Shown here: positions 8,367 to 15,550 of the stretch, piece after piece
How the letters are laid out: the number at the start of each line of letters is the position of its first letter
Position numbering within the stretch: position 1 is the first letter of the stretch
Origin: Lachnospiraceae bacterium YSB2008
Lineage (GTDB): Bacteria > Bacillota > Clostridia > Lachnospirales > Lachnospiraceae
NCBI GenBank assembly: GCA_000687655.1
Contig: JHWR01000013.1
Coordinates: forward strand, 32,195 to 96,194
Reading direction: 5' to 3'
DNA length: 64,000 nt
Made by a program: the position numbers and the translations under genes
The notes under the pieces: generated by a model
Database searches by the model: none
What the model was told of the DNA's origin: nothing
Seen by the model: the letters and a program-made list of their open reading frames with translations, nothing else

Positions 8367-10358
8367 ATGGCAAAGAGACCTTACTACATTACAACTGCGA
8401 TCGCGTATGCATCCGGTAAGCCTCATATAGGCAATACCTACGAGATCGTTCTTGCGGACAGTATAGCAAGATATAAGAGATTCACGGGCTTTGATGTACG
8501 TTTCATGACAGGTACAGATGAGCACGGTCAGAAGATTGAAACAAAGGCTTTCGAGAATCTTTCTACTCCTAAGGAGTATGTTGATGAAATAGCCGGCGAA
8601 ATAAAGAGAATATGGGATCTCATGAATACTTCTTATGATCGTTTTATCAGAACTACTGATGCAGATCACGAAAAACAGGTTCAGAAGATATTCAGAAAGC
8701 TCTATGAAAAGGGCGATATATATAAGGGAAAGTATTCAGGACTTTATTGCACTCCTTGTGAGTCATTCTGGACTGAAAGTCAGCTTGTTGATGGAAAGTG
8801 CCCTGACTGTGGTCGTGAAGTAAAACCGGCCGAGGAGGAAGCTTATTTCTTCAAGATGAGCAAGTATGCTCCAAGACTTATCAAGTACATCGAAGATCAT
8901 CCTGAATTCATACAGCCAGAGGCAAGAAAAAATGAAATGATCAATACATTTCTTAAGCCGGGTCTTCAGGATCTCTGCGTTTCAAGAACATCATTTAAGT
9001 GGGGTATACCTGTAGACTTTGATCCTAAGCACGTTGTATATGTTTGGATAGATGCGCTTTCAAACTATATCACAGGTCTTGGATATGACGTTGACGGAGC
9101 AAGCGATGAGCTCTTCAAGAAGTACTGGCCTGCAGATCTTCACCTTATAGGTAAGGACATACTTCGTTTCCATACTATTTACTGGCCGATTATGCTCATG
9201 GCACTCGACCTTCCGCTCCCAAAGCAGGTGTTCGGTCATCCATGGCTCATTCAGAGTGATGGAAAGATGAGTAAGTCCAGAGGAAATGTACTCTATGCTG
9301 ATGATATGGTAGCTGAGTTCGGAGTGGATGCTGTACGTTACTTCGTGCTTCATGAGATGCCTTTCGAAAATGATGGCGTTGTATCATGGGAGCTCCTCAT
9401 AGAGAGAATCAATTCTGATCTTGCAAATACACTTGGAAATCTTGTAAACAGAACAGTTTCAATGGTTAATAAGTATTTCGACGGTGTTGTAATGAACAAG
9501 GGCGTAAATGCTGATGTTGATGAAGACCTGAAGAAGACTGTAATGGATGCACGTATCAAGGTTAATCAGTGCATGGATAAACTCAGAGTTGCTGATGCTA
9601 TAACAGAGGTATTCAATCTCTTTAAGAGATGCAATAAATATATAGATGAGACTATGCCTTGGGCTCTTGCAAAGGAAGAGGGCGAGCAGGACAGACTTGC
9701 AACTGTTCTCTACAATCTTGTTGAGAGTATAACCATAGGCGCTTCACTTCTTGAGCCGTTCATGCCTGAGACATCAGACAGAATAGTTAAGCAGCTTTCA
9801 ACAGAGAAGAGAAAGGTTACAGAGCTCGGTACATTTGGACTTTATCCTTCAGGTAACAGAGTAACTGATGCTCCTGAGATTCTTTTCGCAAGAATAGACG
9901 TAGAGAAGAAGCTTGAAGAACTTGCTATAAAGTTCCCTGCACCGGAACCTGAACCTGAAGTAGAGAAGAAGCCTAAGAAGGAAGAAGAGAAACCGGCAGT
10001 AATCCCTTCACTTGATAACATCAAGAAGCAGGAGATTACTATAGAGGAATTCGATAAGATGCAGCTTCAGATAGGTGAAATCATTTCATGTGAAGAGGTT
10101 GCAAACTCAAACAAGCTTATCTGTTCACAGGTTCAGATAGCCGGAAGAGTTCTTCAGATAGTATCCGGAATCAAAAAATACTATCCGCCTGAGGTTATGA
10201 AGGGCAAGAAGGTAGTTGTTATAACAAACCTTAAGCCTGTCAAGCTTGCAGGAGTTCTTTCAGAAGGAATGCTTCTCTGCGCAGAAGACAGTAACGGTGG
10301 GCTTTCACTTCTTACTGTTGAGGATCAGAGCATTGAAGCCGGTTCGATGATCAGTTAA
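8367..10358 (+). CDS. metG: Methionyl-tRNA synthetase with C-terminal tRNA-binding domain
   Basis: A 663-residue class I aminoacyl-tRNA synthetase that charges tRNA-Met. The ATP-site motif HIGN is at residues 20-23 and KMSKS begins at K300. A zinc knuckle of the CTPC...CPDC type is near residues 128-150. After a Lys/Glu/Pro linker (about 520-550) comes an OB-fold tRNA-binding domain (about 560-663, IGEIISCEEVANSNKL), as in dimeric bacterial MetRS. An AAAGGGG site precedes the start. The gene ends 43 bp before a large foldback element that separates it from the convergent tex gene. Confidence 0.96.
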   Translation: MAKRPYYITTAIAYASGKPHIGNTYEIVLADSIARYKRFTGFDVRFMTGTDEHGQKIETKAFENLSTPKEYVDEIAGEIKRIWDLMNTSYDRFIRTTDADHEKQVQKIFRKLYEKGDIYKGKYSGLYCTPCESFWTESQLVDGKCPDCGREVKPAEEEAYFFKMSKYAPRLIKYIEDHPEFIQPEARKNEMINTFLKPGLQDLCVSRTSFKWGIPVDFDPKHVVYVWIDALSNYITGLGYDVDGASDELFKKYWPADLHLIGKDILRFHTIYWPIMLMALDLPLPKQVFGHPWLIQSDGKMSKSRGNVLYADDMVAEFGVDAVRYFVLHEMPFENDGVVSWELLIERINSDLANTLGNLVNRTVSMVNKYFDGVVMNKGVNADVDEDLKKTVMDARIKVNQCMDKLRVADAITEVFNLFKRCNKYIDETMPWALAKEEGEQDRLATVLYNLVESITIGASLLEPFMPETSDRIVKQLSTEKRKVTELGTFGLYPSGNRVTDAPEILFARIDVEKKLEELAIKFPAPEPEPEVEKKPKKEEEKPAVIPSLDNIKKQEITIEEFDKMQLQIGEIISCEEVANSNKLICSQVQIAGRVLQIVSGIKKYYPPEVMKGKKVVVITNLKPVKLAGVLSEGMLLCAEDSNGGLSLLTVEDQSIEAGSMIS

Positions 10359-10400
10359 ATGATCAGTTATATGATAAGTTAAGAATCCTGAAAAATAATT

Positions 10401-10554
10401 AACGGCTGTATTATAGACTATATACACTCGAAACACGCCTCTCGGCTCCGCTTCGTCACGCAGCGGTACTAAATTCGTAGACACTATGTGCCTACTCATT
10501 AAGTACCGGCGGCCTCAGAGGGTTTCTCGTGTACATGTCTGTAATACAGCCGTT
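10401..10554. repeat. 154-nt imperfect foldback element between metG and tex
   Basis: The ends AACGGCTGTATTATAGAC (10401-10418) and GTCTGTAATACAGCCGTT (10537-10554) pair over 18 bp with one wobble. The inner arms continue to pair (ACACTCGAAAC with GTTTCTCGTGT, CGGTACT with AGTACCG) down to a hairpin GTAGACAC-TAT-GTGCCTAC, leaving one asymmetric bulge of about 15 nt. A run of T follows the right arm on the plus strand, so it can act as the metG terminator. It is much larger than a terminator needs to be. No coding frame is present. Confidence 0.7.
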
Positions 10555-10561
10555 TTTTGTA

Positions 10562-12700
10562 TTACAGTATCATAGAAAGCGATATACGCTTCTTCTTTTC
10601 ATCTACTGAAAGTATCTTTACTTCTACGATATCTCCAACGCTGACAACATCGAGTGGGTGCTTTACGAATTTCTTCTTCGTGAGCTGAGATATATGTACG
10701 AGGCCGTCCTGGTGAACGCCTATATCTACGAAAGCTCCGAAATCTATAACATTGCGGACGGTTCCCTTGAGTATCATACCTTCCTGAAGGTCTTTCATCT
10801 CAAGGACGTCGCTTCTGAGAACTACAGGTGGGAGGTCTTCTCTTGGGTCACGGCCCGGTGAGGAGATCTCTTTTACTATGTCACGGAGTGTAGGCTCACC
10901 TACTCCAAGCTTTTCAGCCATCTTCTTATAATCCTGTACGAATACTACAGCGCCTTCCTTAACAGAATTCATATCTACATTACATTCTTTCAGGAGGCTC
11001 ATTGCTGCCGTATAACTCTCCGGATGAACTCCTGTATTATCAAGAGGATTCTTTCCACCGGAGATTCTCATGAATCCCGCGCACTGCTCGTAAGCTTTCG
11101 GTCCAAGCTTAGGTACTTTCAGAAGATCCTTTCTTTCCTTGAAGCTTCCGTTCTCTTCACGATAGGTAACTATATTCTTTGCTATAGTTTTGTTTATTCC
11201 TGATATGTACTCCATTAGTGGTGCGGAAGCTGTATTAAGGTCTACACCTACACTGTTAACGCAGTCTTCAACTACACCTGAAAGTGCATCTCCGAGTTTC
11301 TTCTGATTCATGTCATGCTGATACTGGCCTACACCTATGGACTTAGGATCAATCTTTACAAGTTCTGCAAGTGGGTCCTGTACTCGTCTTGCTATGGAAG
11401 CGGCACTACGCTGACCTACGTCGAAATTAGGGAATTCCTCTGTTGCCAGCTTGCTGGCTGAGTAAACAGAAGCACCTGCTTCATTTGTTATGACATAGCT
11501 TACCTTTTCAGGAATTTCTTTCAGGAGTTCGGCTACGATAAGCTCGGATTCACGGCTGGCCGTTCCATTTCCTATGGATATAAGTGTTATGCCATATTTC
11601 TTTATAAGCTGCTTTACCTTTTCCTTTGCAGCTTTTATCTTCATTTCATTTGTAGGAGCAGTAGGGAAGACAACTGCTGTATCAAGCACCTTGCCTGTAG
11701 GATCAACTACGGCAAGCTTACATCCTGTTCTGAAGGCAGGATCCCAGCCAAGTACCGTATGACCGGCAACCGGCGATTGCATAAGAAGCTGGTGAAGATT
11801 CTTGCCGAATACCGTTATAGCACTGTCCTCAGCTCTTTCAGTAAGCGCGGAACGTATCTCACGCTCTATGGACGGGGCTATGAGTCTGGAATATGAGTCT
11901 TCAATCGCTTCCATGAGATATGGAGTTGTGAATTCATTATCACTTGTTATTGTGTTGTTCTTAAGATATCTGATTATATCTTCTTCAGGTGCTTCCAGCT
12001 TAACTGTCAGGAATTTCTCCTTTTCACCACGATTGAGAGCGAGGATCTGATAATCTGTCAGCTTGTCTACAGGCTGCTTGAAATCATAATAATTCTCGTA
12101 AACCGATTCAGCCTCTGCATCCTTTGCTTTGGATGATATGAAACCGTTCTTCTCGGTAATCTTTCTTATTATGGTTCTGTAATCTGCCTCATCGGAAATT
12201 CCTTCGGCAATGATGTCTTTAGCTCCGGCTATAGCAGCATCGACATCAGCAACACCTTTTTCTTCATCTATAAAGCTTTCTGCATCCTTCCTTATGTCGT
12301 GATCTGTCATCTGAAGAAGGATGATATTTGAAAGACCCTCGAGCCCCTTTTCACGTGCTATGTCAGCTCTGGTCTTTTTTCTCTGCTTATATGGTCTGTA
12401 GAGGTCTTCAACAGTAACAAGAGCTTCAGCCTTCAGGATTTTATCCTTCAGTTCGTCCGTCAGCTTGCCCTGCTCCTCTATAGAAGCTATAACCTGCTCT
12501 TTTCTTTCCTCAAGATTTCTTAAATAAGTAAGCCTTTCATTTAAGGTACGGAGCTGCTCGTCGTTAAGTACACCTGTTTTTTCTTTACGGTAACGAGCGA
12601 TAAACGGAATGGTATTTCCCTCGTCTATAAGCTGAACTGCAGCCTCAACCTGCCATACCTCAACCTTAAGTTCACTTGCTATCTTTGCTTCAATATTCAT
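10562..12700 (-). CDS. tex: Tex-family transcription accessory / RNA-binding protein
   Basis: This encodes about 712 residues. Tex proteins bind nucleic acid and act in transcription-related processes. The order visible is a helical N-terminal domain, a YqgF/RNase H-like domain (GHTVLGWDPAFRTGCKLAVV, about 325-430), helix-hairpin-helix motifs (YISGINKTIAKNIV and the GPKAYEQCAGFMRI region), and a C-terminal S1 domain (GTVRNVIDFGAFVDIGVHQD). I chose the ATG at 12700 because GGAGGCACAT precedes it; an ATG 30 bp upstream lacks a site. It is transcribed away from the histidine kinase gene and converges on metG. Confidence 0.94.
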   Translation of the reverse strand: MNIEAKIASELKVEVWQVEAAVQLIDEGNTIPFIARYRKEKTGVLNDEQLRTLNERLTYLRNLEERKEQVIASIEEQGKLTDELKDKILKAEALVTVEDLYRPYKQRKKTRADIAREKGLEGLSNIILLQMTDHDIRKDAESFIDEEKGVADVDAAIAGAKDIIAEGISDEADYRTIIRKITEKNGFISSKAKDAEAESVYENYYDFKQPVDKLTDYQILALNRGEKEKFLTVKLEAPEEDIIRYLKNNTITSDNEFTTPYLMEAIEDSYSRLIAPSIEREIRSALTERAEDSAITVFGKNLHQLLMQSPVAGHTVLGWDPAFRTGCKLAVVDPTGKVLDTAVVFPTAPTNEMKIKAAKEKVKQLIKKYGITLISIGNGTASRESELIVAELLKEIPEKVSYVITNEAGASVYSASKLATEEFPNFDVGQRSAASIARRVQDPLAELVKIDPKSIGVGQYQHDMNQKKLGDALSGVVEDCVNSVGVDLNTASAPLMEYISGINKTIAKNIVTYREENGSFKERKDLLKVPKLGPKAYEQCAGFMRISGGKNPLDNTGVHPESYTAAMSLLKECNVDMNSVKEGAVVFVQDYKKMAEKLGVGEPTLRDIVKEISSPGRDPREDLPPVVLRSDVLEMKDLQEGMILKGTVRNVIDFGAFVDIGVHQDGLVHISQLTKKKFVKHPLDVVSVGDIVEVKILSVDEKKKRISLSMIL

Positions 12701-12790
12701 ATGTGCCTCCGAATGTATCTCGCTGGGCAAAAACCCGCCTCGGATACGGTATCACAAAAAGGTGAAGTAGTCAAATTCGTTGATGCTTTA

Positions 12791-12821
12791 TTTACAAACT
12801 GCGGAGACATTGTGTTATAAT
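12791..12821 (+). promoter_or_regulatory. Promoter of the two-component operon, very close to its start codon
   Basis: TTTACA at 12791-12796 and an extended -10 TGTTATAAT ending at 12821, with a 19-bp spacer (18 if TTACAA is used). The expected transcription start, 6-8 bases downstream, falls at or next to the ATG at 12828, so the message may be leaderless. Confidence 0.6.
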
Positions 12822-12827
12822 TGCCGT

Positions 12828-14114
12828 ATGAAAGTAATACTTGACTATATTTTTACTAATTACATAACGCTGATTATCCTTGCGACGATTATTCTAATGA
12901 CATGTGTCAGCAAGAAAAATGATATCAAGGGCACATGGTACATTCATTTGCTTGTCTTGGTAGTATTCATTCTGTCTGTTGTGGAATATGTCGAGATCTG
13001 GGCAGATATGTATAACAAGAGTTATAGAATACTCTATTACAAAACGACTCTGGTTTACTGGCTTTATCCATTGCTGGCTTTGCTTCTTCTATATATTACA
13101 GGTGAAGTAAAGCGCAAAGGTCTTGTTACAATTCCATTGATCATTAATATGGTCATTACTGCTATTGATCTGGCAGAAACCGGAATCGTTTATCGGTTTA
13201 CCGAGGATCACCACTACAGAGGAGGACCGCTGTCTTATCTCCCTATTTATGTTGAGATTTTTTACGTTGTTCTTCTGGCAATATATTCAGTCCGTTGTCT
13301 CAGCGAAAAGCAGAAACAGAAGGGTATCGTAGTGCTTTTTATGGCAGTGATAGTTTTCATTACACAGACTATGGGTGCGCTTGGCATGGAGAGTAAATAC
13401 ATGCCTACAATCGCTGCCATAGAAGTCCTGACTTACTATTACTACCTTTCAGCAGTTGAACATGGGGAGACTCTGGAGGCACTGGCTGAGAACCGGATAA
13501 AGCTGGAGCAGAACAAGAATAATCTTCTGCTTGCACAGATAAGACCACATTTCATTAACAGTAATCTCGCTGTTATAAGAAGTCTCTGCTACGAGGAACC
13601 GGAAAAGGCTGTTGAAATGATAGACCATTTTTCTGAATATCTCAGGGAGAATATTAAGCAGATTGATGACAGCAGGCTGGTGCCTTTTAAAGATGAAATG
13701 GAGTCAGTGGAGAATTATCTTTATCTGGAAATGCAACGCTTCCAGGACAGGGTAAGCATAGAAGAAGATCTGCAGGTTACAGATTTTTATGTTCCGCCGC
13801 TTTCGATACAGACTATAGTGGAAAATGCTGTAAGACACGGTATAAGCATGACCGGCGTTAAAGGTACGATATGGATAAGTACCAGAAAAGAAGAAAATGA
13901 AACTCTGGTTATTGTAAAGGATAATGGAAAAGGCTTTGATCCGGAGCAGATTGATTTCGATGGAGCGAACCATGTCGGAGTCAAAAATGTAAAGGACAGA
14001 TATCAGAGACTGCTTGGAGGTCATGTAGATATAGAGAGTAAAGTTGGAGAGGGGACTGTCGTTACATTTCATATCCCTGATGAAAACAATGAATCAGCCT
14101 TAGAGGAGTGGTAA
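12828..14114 (+). CDS. LytS-like membrane sensor histidine kinase
   Basis: This encodes about 428 residues. Roughly seven hydrophobic segments fill residues 1-205. They are followed by a short coiled linker and a HisKA_7TM/LytS-type kinase core with H241 in IRPHFINSN, then a HATPase domain with N333 in VENAVRHGI, the DNGKGF loop and GVKNVKDRYQRLLGG. Together with the next gene it forms a two-component system sensing an unknown membrane or extracellular signal. ATG 12828 is the start that puts the first membrane helix at the N terminus. No Shine-Dalgarno site precedes it, consistent with a leaderless message. Confidence 0.88.
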   Translation: MKVILDYIFTNYITLIILATIILMTCVSKKNDIKGTWYIHLLVLVVFILSVVEYVEIWADMYNKSYRILYYKTTLVYWLYPLLALLLLYITGEVKRKGLVTIPLIINMVITAIDLAETGIVYRFTEDHHYRGGPLSYLPIYVEIFYVVLLAIYSVRCLSEKQKQKGIVVLFMAVIVFITQTMGALGMESKYMPTIAAIEVLTYYYYLSAVEHGETLEALAENRIKLEQNKNNLLLAQIRPHFINSNLAVIRSLCYEEPEKAVEMIDHFSEYLRENIKQIDDSRLVPFKDEMESVENYLYLEMQRFQDRVSIEEDLQVTDFYVPPLSIQTIVENAVRHGISMTGVKGTIWISTRKEENETLVIVKDNGKGFDPEQIDFDGANHVGVKNVKDRYQRLLGGHVDIESKVGEGTVVTFHIPDENNESALEEW

Positions 14115-14117
14115 ATT

Positions 14118-14873
14118 ATGAAGTGTCTGATAGCGGATGATGAAATACTCATACTTCGAGATATAAAAAGAACGGCAATAAAAGTACTTGGCGAGAATAC
14201 GGAGATTTTTGAAGCTTCAAACTCAGATGAGGCTCTTGAGATAATCAAAAGTAATGATATACCGATTGCATTTCTTGATATTGACATGCCATTTATCAGT
14301 GGACTTGAAGTGGCTAAGAAGATACAGGAAATGAAGCCAAAGACTAATATCATATTTGTTACCGGATATGAACAATATGCTCTTGAAGCGCTTGAATTGT
14401 ATGTAAGTGGGTTCATCATGAAGCCTGTAAATGAAAATAACATGCGTAAAGCTATTGATAATCTCAGATTTCCGATTGCTGAGCTTACGGTAAAGTGTTT
14501 CGGTAAATTTGAAGTTTTCTATGATGGAAGACCTGTTAATTTTAAGAGATCGAAATGCAAGGAAGTATTTGCGTATCTGATAGATAAAAGGGGAGCTTTC
14601 GTTTCCGAGGATGAACTTAGATTCCTTCTTTGGTCAGAGGATGAGGACACGGACAAAAAAAGACGTTATGTCAGAAATATTATAAGCGATATCAGAGTTA
14701 CACTAAAAGAATGTGGAAAAGATGATGTGATCATCAATGACAACAAATCCTCTTATGCGGTAAAAATGGACAGTATAAGTTGTGATCTGTATGATTATCT
14801 CGATAGAAAGTCAGATAAAGGTAAGGCTGATAAGGACAGATATATGGCCCAATATGAATGGGCAATATTGTAA
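14118..14873 (+). CDS. Response regulator with SARP/BTAD-type DNA-binding domain
   Basis: A 251-residue protein. The receiver domain (1-120) has acidic D7/D8, phospho-acceptor D54 in AFLDIDMP and the KP motif in FIMKPVNE. From residue 128 there is an OmpR-like winged helix of the SARP kind (VKCFGKFEVFYDGRPVNF..., then KEVFAYLIDKRG), and the end resembles the start of a BTAD (MAQYEWA). Partners of LytS-type kinases more often carry LytTR domains, so this pairing is uncommon. It starts 3 bp after the kinase stop. The target is unknown; the broken small gene just downstream is a candidate. Confidence 0.87.
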   Translation: MKCLIADDEILILRDIKRTAIKVLGENTEIFEASNSDEALEIIKSNDIPIAFLDIDMPFISGLEVAKKIQEMKPKTNIIFVTGYEQYALEALELYVSGFIMKPVNENNMRKAIDNLRFPIAELTVKCFGKFEVFYDGRPVNFKRSKCKEVFAYLIDKRGAFVSEDELRFLLWSEDEDTDKKRRYVRNIISDIRVTLKECGKDDVIINDNKSSYAVKMDSISCDLYDYLDRKSDKGKADKDRYMAQYEWAIL

Positions 14874-14907
14874 TTGAATTCTCAGTGGCAGATTTGTGGC
14901 ACCCATG

Positions 14908-14916
14908 TGATATACT
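14908..14916 (+). promoter_or_regulatory. Extended -10 box before the small broken gene
   Basis: TGATATACT at 14908-14916 fits an extended -10 element, but no good -35 lies 16-18 bp upstream. That is what is seen at promoters that need an activator. The same TGATATACT occurs before the DivIVA-like gene (35403-35411). Confidence 0.4.
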
Positions 14917-14959
14917 CTTAAGGTGAAATGTAAATGTGTCTTTTAAAGAGGTTAAGAGT

Positions 14960-15186
14960 ATGAAACATAATCTGAGAGAAAGAAAGAATTTACTTAATGC
15001 GTTATTAATGACAGCTCTTGCTGGAATCTAGTATTTGGTACATGGATAGATTCATATGCTATGCAGAACGCCGTGCAGACAGAAAGTGGTAAGTCAACTC
15101 ATGTAGTCGTTGTTGCACTTATTGTACTTTTAACTGCGACAGGAGTCGGGCTTTTGATCAGAAAAATAAGGAATAAATCCAGATAA
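14960..15186 (+). pseudogene. Small two-helix membrane protein, split by a single-base shift
   Basis: ATG 14960 follows AGAGGTTAAGAGT and reads 23 residues (start MKHNLRERK, end ALAGI) before TAG at 15029-15031. The shifted frame then continues cleanly from the same point as VFGTWIDSYAMQNAV..., through a second hydrophobic helix (VVVVALIVLLTATGVGLLI) to a basic end and TAA at 15184-15186. The second half has no start codon of its own. Inserting one base near 15028 would give about 74 residues with two membrane helices. This is either a real frameshift mutation or a sequencing error. It lies directly downstream of the two-component genes, which might regulate it. Confidence 0.6.
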
Positions 15187-15200
15187 ACAAATATATATAT

Positions 15201-15255
15201 CTAATGGGGGACGGGATCCTTTGGCTAAAAACCAAAGGAACCTGTCCCTCATTAG
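15201..15255. repeat. REP-like palindrome (CTAATGGGGGACGGG type)
   Basis: A 24-bp stem with four mismatches: CTAATGGGGGACGGGATCC and onward at 15201-15224 pairs with the segment ending in GTCCCTCATTAG at 15255, around a CTAAAAA loop. Similar GGGACAGGTTCC-type palindromes are dispersed in clostridial genomes and have been linked to REP-associated (Y1) transposases; that link is from general knowledge and not shown here. It could also serve as a terminator for the upstream operon. Confidence 0.55.
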
Positions 15256-15290
15256 TTTGTAAATTAATCAACTGTTAAACAACCCTTAAT

Positions 15291-15319
15291 TTGCTTAAAA
15301 CCTATCTTTATGGTACAAT
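15291..15319 (+). promoter_or_regulatory. Promoter for glmS
   Basis: TTGCTT at 15291-15296, a 17-bp spacer, and TACAAT at 15314-15319 preceded by TGG (extended -10). This places the transcription start about 45 nt upstream of the ribozyme cleavage site. Confidence 0.7.
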
Positions 15320-15357
15320 TTACGCGGTTATGTAAGAAAGGAGACATGGCTTTCGAA

Positions 15358-15518
15358 AGGTTAAGAACCTTAGCGCCAGACTGAAATGATAATAATAAAA
15401 AAGCATTTCAGTTGACGAGGTGAAGGGTTATCGAAATATTCGGCGGGTGCCCTTCCGTACCACACATGCGTTAGTGCTGTTACAAACCTATCGGGTGACC
15501 GGGAGACAAAGGACAGTA
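15358..15518 (+). ncRNA. glmS ribozyme (glucosamine-6-phosphate riboswitch)
   Basis: The conserved core is readable in order: AGCGCCAGACTG (15372-15383), CAGTTGACGAGG (about 15409-15420), GGGTTATCGAA (about 15425-15435), TTCGGCGGGTGCCC, and the 3' GACCGGGAGACAAAGG. In this class glucosamine-6-phosphate acts as cofactor for self-cleavage 5' of the GCGCC guanosine, here between A15372 and G15373, which destabilises the glmS message. The element sits immediately upstream of glmS, as expected. A 6-bp hairpin (AAGGTT-AAG-AACCTT, 15357-15371) abuts the cleavage site. Confidence 0.95.
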
Positions 15519-15550
15519 CAGTGTAAATATAATAAAAAAGGAGAAATAAT

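Noticed and set aside
12780..12827. Upstream TTG/ATG starts for the sensor kinase
   Set aside because: They would place polar residues before the first helix, and they lie upstream of the -10 box.
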